DNA of 64,000 nt from positions 1 through 64,000 of the forward strand of contig JAREIK010014481.1 of NCBI GenBank assembly GCA_029783825.1. Reading direction: 5' to 3'. Position 1 is the first letter of the stretch, and the number at the start of each line of letters is the position of its first letter. The notes beneath the pieces are model-generated. The model did no database searches. It was not told the DNA's origin and saw nothing but the letters and a program-made list of their open reading frames with translations. This stretch comes from Sapria himalayana. Lineage: Eukaryota > Streptophyta > Magnoliopsida > Malpighiales > Rafflesiaceae. The position numbers and the translations under genes were made by a program. Positions 13,863 to 26,639 of the stretch are shown here, in pieces.

Positions 13863-14460
13863 TATATAACTATATTTAAATGTATTTAAATATATGTATG
13901 TCAACATATAACTAGATATAAATGCATTTATCTACATCAATACCTATACATAACTATATGTCTAAATATATATAATTACATGAAAAACTATATATAACTA
14001 CATCTACAACATGTATAACAACATATTTGTAGCTATATGTTTAACTATATATGTATAAACTATTTATAAATATTTGTATAACTATATAAAACTTTCATAA
14101 CTATATTTAACTATATCAGTAATTATGTATACTATTTTATAACTATATTAATAACTATATATAACTATTTTTTAACTATATACTATTTTATAACTATTTG
14201 TGTAATTTTATATAACTATATTTTAACAAAGTATACCATATGTATAATTATATATAACTATATATAATTGTATTTTACTATATGTATAACTATAAAAATA
14301 TTATTTATAACTATATCTTTAGCTACATACATATTTATAACTATATGTATAATTAAATATATAATTAGATAAATCTATTTATAACTAAATATACTTTAAG
14401 TATATGAACATATAACTATAAATAATTGTCTTTTACTATATGTAAAATTATAAAAACATT
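13690..14460. repeat. ACTATATGTATA-type AT-rich minisatellite
   Basis: Irregular repeats of TATAACTATAT and TATGTATAAC, with a pure TA run near 13831-13860. The same family recurs at 16745-17310 and, inverted, at 61885-62990. Confidence 0.75.
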
Positions 14461-16740
14461 ACAAATAACTATAATAATTTTAATTATTTTCAATCCTAGG
14501 CAATAGTACCAAAAACTTATTTATTATTTCTAACAGTAATGTTAAATTTAAAAATATCACACAAGTGTACGTGGTCATAAATAATGTAAAAGAAAAACCA
14601 AATATCAACAAAGTAATTAAAAATGTAAAATGTAAGCAAGTAAAATGAAGTTATGAATAACAAAAAAATTCTAGGATATAACAAAAGTAACAAATAAGGT
14701 AATAAGGAAATAACATTTTTATAATGGACTATACTATAATTGATGATTTTCTTTAAGTTGTTTCTTCAATTATATTAGTAAAAATTCCCAAAAAACCATA
14801 TTTCAAACTTCACCATGCATTTTTTTAAGTCTAACATGCTTCTCAAATTTTATATCTAAATTAAATATATTACTTTGCGAATATAGTAAAGACAACATGA
14901 TAAGATATATGTCCTTTAGGATTTGCAAAATAATAATATTATATTCTTATATTACTTATAAAATCAATAATATTCACTTTAGAATAAAATTATTAAATAA
15001 ACATCAACCAACTCTAATCTACAAATTTAACCTTTCAAGAAATATATTAGAATTATATTGTTATAATATTGGCCAAATAAAGACAAAAAATAAATAAAAT
15101 AAATAATTCAATGAATGAAATTTTATTTTCTAAAAGATAACTATTAAAATGCACATCTTAAATTTTAAACTAACCCTAGCATAAATGAATTTAGCCTATT
15201 TTTAGATATTTGTTGATGTAAGTTTTTGTCTGACAAAAATAATTAAATGACAAAAATATTACAAAGCATTCTAATTATTAACAAGAAAAGAAATAAATAT
15301 AAAAAGAAAACTCCAATATGCATGATTTAGTTTGTGAGCTACATCTTTTTCATTATAACTCATCTTTGTAACCTCTTTTGTATATTTTTATCTATAGCTT
15401 CTTACTTTCTTTCTTTTAATACAATGTTTTGTATCTCCTCTAGCTTATCATTTTTAAAAACTACCATAAGGTTAGAAAACTCTTTTGCGTGTTTTCCTCT
15501 TATGGAATTCTGTAGTTAGACTTTTTATGTTTTTTCAAAAAGTAGTTTTTGAATCTTCTCTTTTTCTCATGGTTCTTGCCAAAAACTCTCCCATAGGCTG
15601 ACTTCATTTGAACTTGTTCTTGGTTGTGTATACTATAACAAAACATAGAGGTGAAAAGAGGAACTCTATTATTATTATAACAAAAAATACTCCATGCATT
15701 TTAATAATCTATTTTATATAGATATATATATATAGTATATATATATATATATATCAATCTATCTATCTATATATAGAAGCCAATTGATTTATGGAAAACA
15801 TTACTTTGGTAGGTATAAAATAAGCTAATTTGGTCAATTAATCAATAATTATCCAATTAATATTATTACCTTTTAAGGTTCTTGAAAATCTCATCACAAA
15901 GTCAATGATAATATGTTGCAAATTATTATATATCGGAAATTGTTATTATCACATATTGAATTTTTTTATTATCATTCCATAACTTAAAACTATTAGCACT
16001 ATATTATTTAAAATTGCATATAGAATGAATCATTCATTATCTTCAAAAATGATTCCATTTCCATTAATATAAATTTTTCTTGTGATAACAAGTTAACAAA
16101 TAGCTATAAGAAGAATGGTTTTGCATCAATTATCAAGAATTTTGTGATAAAAAGTTAACAAATAGGGATAAAAACTTAATAAAATTTTCTAGTGATAGCA
16201 AGTTAACAAAGTGGTATGAGAACAAAGGTTAAAATTTTTCAAACATAAATCTCAAAATAATAATATATCAATAGTTTTGCATAAATTTGGTGAGTATGCT
16301 AATTATATTAATCTACTAGGATATGAAGAAAATTCAACAACTTTCATTGTAGTGTGTTTGTGTCCATATTTAGAAGAAAACTAACAACTTCATATTGAAT
16401 CTAAAAACAACCAAAAAAATAATAGAGATCAAGGCTCAGATAGTGCACTATGAATAACATTGATCCAAGAATAATTTCCAAGCCACATAAAAACCATACA
16501 TGATGAAATTTTTGAAAAATCCCAATTTCAAGAAGAACAATGGTTTAAAGAGTTTTAATCATTTGTTTCACTTGACATTGAATTGAGTGTTAATACTTAA
16601 TATTCTTTTGGTGAATGAATTTGTATCATAGTAGTTATTTTTTAGAGTTAAGAGAAAATTTATTAGTTTGTTTAAAGAACACTTTAAGTGAAGAGTAAAA
16701 GAGTTATATGTAATATGGGGTTTGATTTGTAGAATTTATT
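14460..16740. other. AT-rich E1 interior without recognisable gene
   Basis: 2.3 kb with only short open frames and no domain I recognise. A short TATC patch and AT run lie at 15715-15770. A string AAGTTAACAAATAG/GTGATAACAAGTTAAC recurs three times at 16080-16210, a small local repeat. Confidence 0.4.
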
Positions 16741-16744
16741 GGAA

Positions 16745-17310
16745 TGCAATTCTAGCAACTAAATATAAATATTTGTATAACTATATAAAACTCTATATAA
16801 TTAAATATAACTATATTTGTAACTATGTATCGTAAGTATACATTTATGTAAATCTATATACTTGTTTATGCCTTTGTATATATTTATGTACAACTACTTA
16901 TAACTACTTATATGAATATATCTATATATAACTATATGTTTAAATATATATAACTATTTATAACTATATATACTATATGTATAATAACATATAACTATAA
17001 ATAATTATATCATACTATATGTATAACTAGAAAAACATTATGCATAACTATATTTAAATATATAATTTACAACATATATTTAATATACATTTTTATATAT
17101 TAATATATAAAATTTATTTTTCTATATCTATACCTATACATAACTATATGTATAAATATATAAAATTATATGAAAAAATATATATACCTACATGTATAAA
17201 TATGATTTTAACTATATGTGTAACTATATGTATAACCACATGTAATTATATTATAATTACATGTATAACAACATACAACATTATGTTTAACTATATGTAT
17301 ATACGAGTCG
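16745..17310. repeat. ACTATATGTATA-type minisatellite, second E1 block
   Basis: Same AACTATATGTATAA units as 13690-14460. The two blocks bracket the unrecognised 2.3-kb interior. Confidence 0.7.
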
Positions 17311-17399
17311 AATTTCTAAGCCATACAAACAAAATTATTTAGTTAAAATTATAATGGAATGTGAGTAATGGTGTGTTCTTATAGAATGGTCAAAGTGGA

Positions 17400-17853
17400 T
17401 TGAGATATCACAATATCAGCTACTCCCATATAAAAATGAAATAAAAAGGAAAAATATTATACAATAAAGAAACTGTATAAGTATCAAAATCATAATATAT
17501 ATATATATATATAGACAAACACACGCACACACTTGGAAACATGAATGGAGTACTCTTATATATTATGGGCACTCTTAATGCATAATACAATAAAATAAAA
17601 TAAAAGAAGGTAACTCAATAAAATCGACTTCTTCTCATTTACTTATGTTAGATATTTTTAGAGTTAATTATTCTATTATTGATTTAATTATCATAATTTT
17701 ATTCTTCAAACAAATACATCTGCATATAAATGATATCAAAATGTGCAATGTGTCATTGTATGAAATGGAAAATTCCAATGTTTAACTGCATTTTAATGTG
17801 GGATACATATTCTTGGAAATCTTTTGTCTGAAAATTAAATTGTAAATGTGCAG
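17400..17853 (+). other. Intron-like segment upstream of SCC3 exon, shared with E2
   Basis: Matches 28258-28710 of E2 closely (CTCTTAATGCATAATA, TTGTGCAATG-type strings) and ends in a 3' splice-site-like TGTGCAG. I infer it is the captured SCC3 intron preceding the exon at 17854. It contains a TA tract followed by a short ACACAC stretch. Confidence 0.5.
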
Positions 17854-18260
17854 GCATGTGGTGCTAAATACATTATCAAGGAGAATTTGCTAGATTACAT
17901 AGTTTTTGATGATGATGTTTCTGCCCTAGTTGACCTTGCTAGAAAAGTATCCTACAATATGCTTCTTGCTTCCTTTCTTTTAATCATTATTTGTTACTTT
18001 AAATAATTTTCCTTGTTCCATGTTTTAAAAATTTTATGCTATTTAGATTCTAGATCGAGTTTCTTTTCCTCCATTCTTATGCACATACTTACTATTTAGG
18101 GTGTAGTTGCAGATTTTCTAACTTCCAAGAAGGATTTCAAAACATTCAAGGATAATCTTGTATTATTTTGGGACAATTTGGTAGTAGAATCTCAGGATGG
18201 ACCATTATTTGATAAGGGGTTATTTGAAAAGTGTATGGATTATTTAATAGCGCTATCATG
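17854..18260 (+). pseudogene. SCC3: SCC3 cohesin-subunit gene fragment (two exons) in E1
   Basis: SCC3/STAG is the HEAT-repeat cohesin subunit that holds sister chromatids in the nucleus. Exon one (17854 to about 17946) reads ACGAKYIIKENLL, then FDDDVSALVDLARK, resembling the conserved EACGAKY...DDVVxALVxLARKG stretch of plant SCC3. After a 5' splice site (GTATCC), exon two (18100-18260) reads KKDFKTFKDNLVLFWDNLVV, then GPLFDKGLFEKCMDYLIALS, again the recognisable SCC3 block, ending at a GTAATG donor. Both exons are open in frame, with acceptors TGCAG and TTTAG. Only about 85 residues of a protein of more than 1000 are present, so this is a captured fragment. Identification is from memory of the family. 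Confidence 0.8.
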
Positions 18261-18440
18261 GTAATGCTACAGCTTTGGTCGAAGATAAAGATAAATTCTG
18301 ATATTGTAAATGGTATTTCAACCATGGTGTAGTATATTCGTACATACTAAATTTGATGCCATGCTCACTAAAAAATTAGACTAGTTTTTTATTTCTGTTT
18401 GAATTTGATGCTTGCTTGATGATGCCAAAAGATAAAACAG

Positions 18441-18985
18441 GCAAAACAAATTAAAAAGCCAATGCTGAAGGAACTGATTGACCCAGAAAAAGGTAATCCC
18501 TTCTCTTTGTTTCTTGAAAGCGGAGTTGTTTTCTATTGCTTGTACAAATATTCTAAAAGAGTTCTAGGTAATACTTATGGCATGTGAATTTTGCAGGTTC
18601 TACTTTTTTTTTTTCTAGATACTATGTTTAAGATTCTCATAACTGCTAATAATTCCTTTTTTGCCCTTGTAATTGTGTAGGATTTTGAAGCCATAACTCC
18701 AAATATTTTTGCAACAAATGATTGAAACTGTGGAAGGTGGTGGTTAAGTTGTTTTAGTTCTTCGAATCCTATCATCACTCATGAGTTTGTGTACCATGGT
18801 CATGGTAAGTTGCATTTTATTGCTCATTATTTGCTTGCACAAAAACATGATATGCATTCTTTGATCGTGAATTTGAATCTTTGTTGTTCGTAACATTTTA
18901 GGATGTTCATGAGAGATTTAGAATAAAGTTGCATTCTATAATAGTTTCTCAGTTCAATGAGAAGTTTCTCTTATATGTACATAAA
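18441..18985 (+). pseudogene. NAT10/KRE33-type RNA cytidine acetyltransferase fragment in E1
   Basis: NAT10-family enzymes acetylate cytidine in 18S rRNA and some tRNAs in the nucleolus. Exon one (18441-18596) reads KELIDPEKGNPFSLFLESG, then SKRVLGNTYGM, followed by a TGA where the family has Cys (GMCILQ). Exon two (18681-18804) has DFEAITPNIFA, a one-base insertion, then VEGGG, a stop, then VLVLRILSSLMSLCTMVM, ending at GTAAGT. Exon three (18902-18985) reads DVHERFRIKLHS, then QFNEKFLLYVH. Order and junctions match the N-terminal DUF1726 region of the family. Two nonsense changes and a frameshift make it dead. It follows the SCC3 piece directly in the same orientation. Confidence 0.8.
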
Positions 18986-19245
18986 GATAAATGCTAGTAT
19001 ATCTCTTATACGTACATGCTGTGTATATATGTTCATATATACTCAATATATCTACATATATACTACAATATTTGTACATAAAATACTGTAGTATTATTTG
19101 TACATGTATACTGAGTATATATGTATAGAGTATATATGTACATATAATACTGTAGTATATATGTACATATACTATAGTAATATATGTAACTAGTGAAATA
19201 CTAGTATATATGTACATATATACTATAGTATTATATATTTAGTAA
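18985..19245. repeat. Palindromic TACTATAGTATATATGTACATA minisatellite
   Basis: Starts exactly where the NAT10 homology stops. Units of about 20-24 bp are built of self-complementary ATATGTACATAT and TACT(A/G)TAGTA. Near-equal composition on both strands leaves short open frames on the minus strand that are not genes. Confidence 0.8.
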
Positions 19246-19249
19246 ACAT

Positions 19250-19460
19250 AACTTTTTAATTTTTTATTTTGATTTGATTGGTTGGTTTAGATTTCATACA
19301 GATATTGTACCGCATTGTTCCCCATACAAAGATTTCATTAGTGAAGGGATTTTTTACTAGACATGAAACACCACGACAAAGATAGCTTTGTCGCAGCAGA
19401 AAGATGGTGACCAGAGGATTTGGGGGAGAAAAAGCAACATCAATTTAATGAATATTTTAT
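19250..19460 (+). repeat. Module M, copy 2
   Basis: TTTGATTTGATTGGTTGGTTT through AGAAAGATGGTGACCAGAGGA to GCAACATCAATTTAATG. Same module as 20525-20760 in this element. Confidence 0.65.
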
Positions 19461-19705
19461 ATTTTATGTACTGTATGTATGTATGTATTGAACTTTTATC
19501 CTATAAAATCTAGTTGCAAATTTTTTGTGCCTTGTGTTTCTAGGTTCGATGCAATTTCGAACAAACAAAGATGATTTTTGCAACCCTAGTTAAGGTGTTT
19601 GTTCCTTTTTTTAATGCTTATGGCAGAATATATAATTGTTTGATGTTCATGCTCCATAATAAGCATTTATGTTCTACTTTAATGTAAATACTATTACTTT
19701 ATTCC
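19460..19705. other. Non-coding spacer in E1
   Basis: AT-rich, with a short GTAT repeat near 19472-19490. No gene or paralogue recognised. Confidence 0.3.
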
Positions 19706-20505
19706 TGTATATATGTATATGTACATATACATATATACTTGTATATATGTACAAGTATTTACCAGTATATGTGTATATGTAAATATACACTAAAGTATAT
19801 GTACATATTTATATGTACATATAGATACTTAGTATATGTACATATATACACTATAGTATATGTACATATACACTACAATGTATATGTACATATATACTAC
19901 AGTGTACATGTATACATTGGTATATATGTACAAGTAATTACCAGTATATATGTACATACATGTACATATACACTAAAGTTTATCTGTACATACATGTACA
20001 TATATATTTACATATATACGGTAGTGTATATGTATACACATATATATGTACATATACACTATAGTATATATTTACATATAAATACTTGTACATATATACC
20101 TGTATATATATACATTTACATATATACCAATGTATACATATATGCTATAGCATATATGTATACATGTATATATGTACATAAACATTGTAATCTATATATA
20201 CATATACTAAGTTTATATGTACATATACTAAGTTTATATGTACATATAAATACTTGTACATATATACCAGTATATATGTACATATACATATATACTAGTG
20301 TATACATATACACTGTAGTATATATGTACATATATACTACACTGTATATGTACATTTACACAACTATATATGTATATGTACATATATATCAGTATATATT
20401 TACATATATACTACTTTATTATATGTAACTAGTGAAATGCAAATATATATGTACATATATACTATAGTATGTATGTACATATATATTACAATATTATATA
20501 TTTAT
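19705..20505. repeat. 0.8-kb palindromic GTACATATA minisatellite
   Basis: Dense ATATGTACATATA units with variants CCAGTATATATGTAC and ACTGTAGTATATATG. The largest uninterrupted array of this family in E1. Open frames on both strands (Tyr/Ile/Val-rich) are by-products. Confidence 0.85.
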
Positions 20506-20524
20506 CAAAATAGAACTTAATTTA

Positions 20525-20760
20525 TTTATTTATTTTGATTTGATTGACTGGTTTATTTTTTGAACATATATGATACCGCAATGTTTTCCATATGAAAAGC
20601 TTGTAGAGGAGAATGAATTTTTCACTTGACATGATGCACCATGACTCGGATAGCTTTGTCGTAGTAAAAAGATGGTGATCAGAGGAGCTAAGAGAGAGAA
20701 AGCAATGTCAATGCACGAATACATTATACTTTATGCACAGTTGGTAGATAAATAAATTAT
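20525..20760 (+). repeat. Module M, copy 3
   Basis: Second copy within E1, again immediately after a GTACATATA array. The pair 'array + M' is therefore duplicated in E1, as it also is in E4. Confidence 0.65.
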
Positions 20761-21373
20761 TTTGTGTTGTGTTTTTATTTTAATTATGTAAAATATTGTA
20801 TCATAATAATTTATCAAAAGATTTTATTTTTTGTTAATTAATAAATAATCATTTATAGTTTTTGTGTTTATTTAATTTAATATAAAATATTAAATTATTT
20901 TATTAAATTTTTTGAAAAAAAATAAAATTCTAAAAATAGTTTTGGATTATAAATAGCTAGGGATTTTTCATTGCTAATTTTGGTAGGGAATTTTCCCTTC
21001 CTAATTTAGCTAGGAAAATAATTATTTTAGCTAGTGAATTTTCCATCGTTAAATTTTTTTAGCTAGGGACTCTTTCCCTCATTGAATTTTAGGGATGAGC
21101 ACTTTAGATTGGGAAAGGTTCCATCGTTAAATCCATTAGCGATGGAAACTCACATTTAGCTTGCTAGCTAGTAAAATTATATTTTAGCTAGAGATATTTT
21201 CATCGCTAAAATTTTTTAGCTAGGGACTTTTTCCCTTGCTAATTTTTAGTGAAGAGGACTTTAGATTGAGAAACTTTCTATTGTTAACCTGTCACTATAT
21301 CCCATTTAGTGATGAAAAGCCCCCCATTTGGCTAGGGAATTGTCCCTAGCTATTTGAAATTTTTCTTGTAGTG
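20760..21373 (+). repeat. E1 right arm with subterminal repeats
   Basis: AT-rich lead-in (ATGTAAAATATTGTATCATAAT shared with E2) followed from about 20945 by TAGCTAGGGATTTTTC, CATCGCTAAA and similar repeats, ending in TTTTTCTTGTAGTG. Confidence 0.8.
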
Positions 21374-22315
21374 TTATCTATCTATCTATGAGTCTACAAT
21401 TTTGTTTATATGTTTATTTAGCTATCTTCTATTTGTCTATCCATTTGGTTATCTATCTATCTATCAGTTTATCTATTTGTCTATCTATCTATATGTGTAT
21501 CTATCGATCTCTCTGTTTCTAAATTAGTCAATCTATTTGTCTATCTATCTATAATTCTATCTAATTTTCTTTCTGAGTCAATTTATTTATCTTTCAGTTT
21601 GTCTATCTCGTTATCTATCTATTTGTCTATCTGTTTGTCTATCTATCAATCTATCAATCAATCAATCTATCTCTTTATTTGCATATATATTTGTCCATCT
21701 ATCTATCTATCTATATGTCTATTTGTCTATCTATCTATCTTTCTATCTATCTCTTTATTTGCATATATATTTGTCCATCTATCTATCTATCTATCTATAT
21801 GTCTATTTGTCTATCTATCTTCTTTCTTTCTTTATTTCTTTCTATTTGTATTTCTATTTATCTATCTATCTATCTATCTATTTGTTTATCTATTTATCTT
21901 TCAATCTATCTGTTTATCGATTTTTTATTCTATCAATCTATTTGTCTATCTATTTGTCTATCTATCTAACAATATATTTGTCTAACTAACTAACTATCTA
22001 TCTATCTATCTATCTGTATATAATTTTTTATATCTATCATTCTATCAATCTATCTATGTGTCTATCTCTTTATCTAACTATCTATTTATCTATCTATATG
22101 TTTGTCTGTCAATCTCTTTGTATGTATGTCTATCTGTCTGTTTATCAATATGTTTAGTTGTTAGTCTATTTATCTATTTATATCGCTCTATATATCTATC
22201 AATCTATCTATCTATATATTTGTCTACCTGTCTAAATTTTTTTATTTGTCTATTAATTTATCTATCTGTCTATCCATATACCTATCAATCTGTGTGTCTA
22301 CTATCTATTTGTTTA

Positions 22316-22352
<37 letters not shown>

Positions 22353-22442
22353 ATCTGTCTCTCTATCTATTTGTCTATATATCTTTCTCCTATATGTTTG
22401 CCTATCTATATATCTATCTATCTATCTATCTATTTGTGTGTG

Positions 22443-22498
<56 letters not shown>

Positions 22499-24528
22499 AT
22501 ATATATATATATCGATCTATCTATTTGTATATCTATACATCTATCTTACTATCTATCTTTCTATTAATCTATTTCTCAATCTATCTATTTATCTATCTAT
22601 GTATCTATTTATCTGTCTATCTTTACATCAATGTATTTGTCAATCTATCCATCTATCTATTCATCTCTCTATCTGACTATCTATCAGTCTATTAATCCAT
22701 GTTTCTATCTTGATATCTATCTATTTATCTAACTATCTATTCTTCTATCTATCCATATATATATATATATCTATCTATATACCAATCCATCTATCTATCT
22801 ATATTTTTCTGTCTTTCTATCTATCTTTATATCTATCTGTCAATCTATCTGTATATCTATCTGTCAATCTATCTGTATATCTATCTATATTTCTATCTAT
22901 CTATCTTTCAATCTATCTATTTATATGTTTGTCTTTCTAGATATCTATATGTATGCCTATTTGTCTATTAATTTTCTGTCTATCTGCTTGTCTATCTATC
23001 TTTCTATATATCTATCTATTTGCCTTTATATCTATGTATCTTTTTATCTTTTTGTCTATTTATCTCTATATTTGTATATCTATATATCTTTGTATCTATA
23101 TGTCTATCTATCTATTTATCTTTCTATCTAAATGACTATCTATCAGTTGTTTATTTGTCCTTTTTTTATCCATTTATTTTTTTATCTGCCTATCTATCTT
23201 ATAGTCTATATGTCTATCTATCTATTTGTCCATCTATCTATCTATATGTCTGTCAATCTGTCTATTTATCTATCTGCCTTTTTTTCATTATATTATTTGT
23301 CTATCTATTTATCTGTCTATATGTTTATCTATAAGTCTTTTTATATATCTATCTATTTTTCTATCTATCTATCTATATAGCACTCTATCTATCTTTTCAT
23401 CTATCTATCTATATTTCAATTTATTTCTTTGATGATCTATCTGTCTATCTATCTTTCTATCTATCTATGTATATGTAAATCTTTTTGTCTATCTATTTAT
23501 CTATCTATCTATTTATTTATCTATCTATCTATCTTCTTTCTTTTGTGTTTATTTATCTGTCTCTCTATCTATTTATCTGCCTGTATGTCCTTTTGTATAT
23601 TTATCTATCTATATGTCTATCTATCTATATGATTATCTATTTGTCTATCAATCTCTCTATCTATCTATTTATTTATTTGTCAGTCAATCTATCTACCAAT
23701 GTGTTTATCTATATGTCTAACTATCTATCTATCTATCTATCTGGGCGAACTATTTGTCTATCTATCTATCTATATGTGTATCTATGTGTCTATACATATT
23801 GATATCTATCTAACTATTTATCTATTTGTCTTACTATTAGTTTATCGATCTATCTATCATACTATCTATTTATCTATATATTTGTCTTCCTATATATCTA
23901 TATTTTTTTATTTTTATCTGTCTTTATATCTAAATTTTAATATATTAGTTTATTTGTTTGTCTATCTATCTACCTATCTATCTTTCTATCTATTTTCTTA
24001 TCTTTCTGTCTATTTATCTATTTATATTTCTATCTATATGTCTTTCTATTTGTCTATCTATCTTTTTATTTATCTATCTATTTGTCTATCAAACTGTCTG
24101 TCATCTGCATGTCTATCTATCAATCTATTTGTCTTTCTGTCTACCTACCTATTTGTCTGCCTATCTATCTATCTATCTATCTCTCTATATGTCTATCTAT
24201 TTTCTATCTATCTATCTATTTATATATGTCTCCCTCTATATGTTTATCTATTTGTCTATCTATATGTATTTCTATCTGTCTTTCTATTTGTCTTTCTATA
24301 TGTCAGTCTATTCGTTTGTCTATCTATCTATCATTCACTCTTCCTTTCTATCTATTTGTCTATCTATTTGTCTAAATCTCTATCTATCTATTTATCTATC
24401 TTTATGTCTATCTGTCTATTTATCTAACTTCCTATCTACCTATCTATCTATATGTCTATTTATCGATATATCTATCTCTCTATCTATATGTCTGTCTATC
24501 TGTCTATCTGTATATTTTTTTGTTTATA
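21374..24528. repeat. 3.2-kb TATC array between E1 and E2
   Basis: Same tetranucleotide family and same strand as 1764-11068. It contains an exact-looking 80-bp duplication (CTCTTTATTTGCATATATAT at 21671 and 21751), a 28-bp duplication near 22830-22885, and long AT runs at about 22318-22350 and 22447-22512. It runs from the base after E1 to the start of E2. Its Ile/Tyr/Leu ORFs are not proteins. Confidence 0.95.
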
Positions 24529-25215
24529 CATTACAAAAAATATCCCAAATCAGAAAATTTTGCTAGCTATATGGGTTTTTTTGTCACTAAAATATAATAA
24601 TGATGAATTAACGATTGAAATTATCCCATGATAAATTGCTCATTGTAAATTATTAACGAGTAAAAAAATACCCTAGCAAATTTTTTAATGATATAAAATT
24701 CCCTAACTAATTATATTTTTTTCCCTTGCTAATTTTAATCATATTTAAGAATAATAATTAATAATTTTTGAACGAATATGCTAGAAACATCCCTGCTAAA
24801 TTAATGATGAAATTACCCACTACTATTTTTTTCCAAATCAATTTTCACAATTTTATTTTTTCATAAAAAATTTGATTACATATTTTTAATATTTAGTATT
24901 AAATAAACTATACTACAAACACATGTCTAAATAGCTAGAGAAATTTAACCAGGGATAAAATCCCTAGCTAATTATCATGGGATTAGCTAGGGAATAACAA
25001 GACATATTTTATTTTACATTAAATTAAAAATTTACGATGGATTAGGAACCGATTAGCTACGGAAATAGTTGATTGAAAACTTTCCATTGCTAATATTCTC
25101 ATAAATTTCTGCTCAATGAAAAGCTAGAAATTTAGTGACGAATTTATCGGTGGGATATTTCCCTAGCTAATTAGAAGAGAAAATCTATCGCAAACCTTAT
25201 ACTTGAATTTTTTTT
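24529..25215 (+). repeat. E2 left subterminal repeats
   Basis: Repeats of TAGCTAGGGAATAAC, TCCCTAGCTAATTA and GATGGATTAGG, as in E1 but more diverged and including an extra outer segment (24529-24900) before the block that aligns with the tip of E1. Confidence 0.75.
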
Positions 25216-26560
25216 ACTATTTTATATTTAATTACAAGTGATTATTCCTTGAATTTTTTTTTCACATAATATATGCATTTATTTAAAGATTTTTCCCTAA
25301 CTATTTGGGCTGGAAATAATTTAGTTACTAATATTTAATGATTTAATTTATTTAATATATTATTTGTTTTAATATTTTATTTTATTTTGTATATTAAAGA
25401 TACCGTATGCCATGGTCTATAGAAGAGCTATCCTTGAAAGACACATTCTCCTCGCATTATTATAAAAGTAGGTTATTATAAATAAATAATTTAAAAAATA
25501 TATAAATACAAAAAAATTAATATTAATAAAGACTATAATAACTATTTTTATGATTATACAATTTTTAAAAAAGTATACAAAAATTTTTTTTATAATTTTT
25601 AATTAGTTAAATTTAAAATTTTTTATCAAAAAAACATTAAATAAATAATTCTATTGTTATAAAAATTTTTTTAAGATGTTTTAAAAAATAATTGAACATA
25701 CAATATAATTTCTACTAATAAAAAGATAAAATAATTCATTAAATGATAAAATAAAATATATTGACAAAAATATCTGAATTAATGAAAAAACTAATAAATA
25801 TTAATATTATTTTATGTATTAAAAATAGTTTTATGATTATAAGAAAACTTTAAAAAAATAATTACTAAAAAATGTGAAAATTTTGAATTATAAAAAAAGT
25901 TCAAAATTTTCATAATATTTAAATGAAAATAAATTGATATTCAAGGTAAATACAGAGATGTTTGCCCCTACTAAAATTAAAAAGAATTATATAATTGAGT
26001 AAGATTTATACTATTAGCTTTTAATATTCCTTCTTTGTTAAATTTTAAAAATATAAATTTTTCATAATAATCATCCCACTTAAGTAAATTTTTTTTAATA
26101 ATCATCTCACTTAAAGTAAATTTTAGAATGTTATAAATTATAGATTATATCAAATAATATAAAATTTTATGCCTTTAAAAATATTTCATTTTATCTTATA
26201 AAAATTATTATGAATTCTTAAAAATTTATAAACTTATAATATATATATATATATATTTAAATTAGAGAGTATTTATAATTCTTAGGAAAGTGGCTTGAAG
26301 ACCAATATTCTTTTCATGTGTACCTTGCTATATTAAGTTTACAAATATTATCGCCATTTGATTTGTTTTTTTTATTTGGAAGGCTAAACATCTATTTTTT
26401 GGAATTATTTATATATTTATTGTTTAATTAATTTGATAATTAAAAATTAAAAGGTGTTTGCTTTTCATCTGTGTCTTGTTACATGCACATCAACTTGTTA
26501 AAAATAATTTATTAAGTAAAAAAAAGATGAGCCTTTATGTTTTATATATTTTTATTGTAT
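25215..26560 (+). repeat. E2 left arm, AT-rich inner part
   Basis: Aligns by landmarks with E1 11760-13170: CCTTGAAAGACACATTCTCC, GTGGCTTGAAGACC, and AAAAGATGAGCCTTTATG. Non-coding. Confidence 0.7.
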
Positions 26561-26639
26561 AATAAATATATTTATAATTTAAAATTAAACATTAATGTAA
26601 TTTTAAAACCTAATAAAACTTAATAAACTTAATAGTTAG

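Larger units (their letters stand above)
11069..21373 (+). mobile_element. CACTA (En/Spm-like) element E1, Pack-type
   Basis: Left end CACTATAAAAAATATTG is followed by TTTAGCTAGG subterminal repeats. The right end is CCCTAGCTATTTG...TTTTTCTTGTAGTG, the expected inverted counterpart. Length is 10.3 kb. Both flanks are TATC microsatellite, so the 3-bp target duplication (left TAT, right TTA) cannot be judged. No transposase is visible inside. Instead it carries exon-intron fragments of SCC3 and of a NAT10-type gene plus minisatellites. It would depend on TNP2/TNPA proteins made elsewhere. The left arm matches E2 and reverse-oriented E3; the right arm matches E2 and E4. Confidence 0.85.

Noticed and set aside
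18575..18778. 67-aa minus-strand ORF containing VAKIFGVMASKSYTI
   Set aside because: Antisense shadow of the captured NAT10 exon at 18681-18804.
11066..21376. Clean 3-bp target-site duplication for E1
   Set aside because: Flanks are TAT and TTA inside a TATC array, so any apparent match could be shifted by a base. Not usable as evidence.
21599..24566. ORFs up to 242 aa between E1 and E2
   Set aside because: Same TATC microsatellite artefact.
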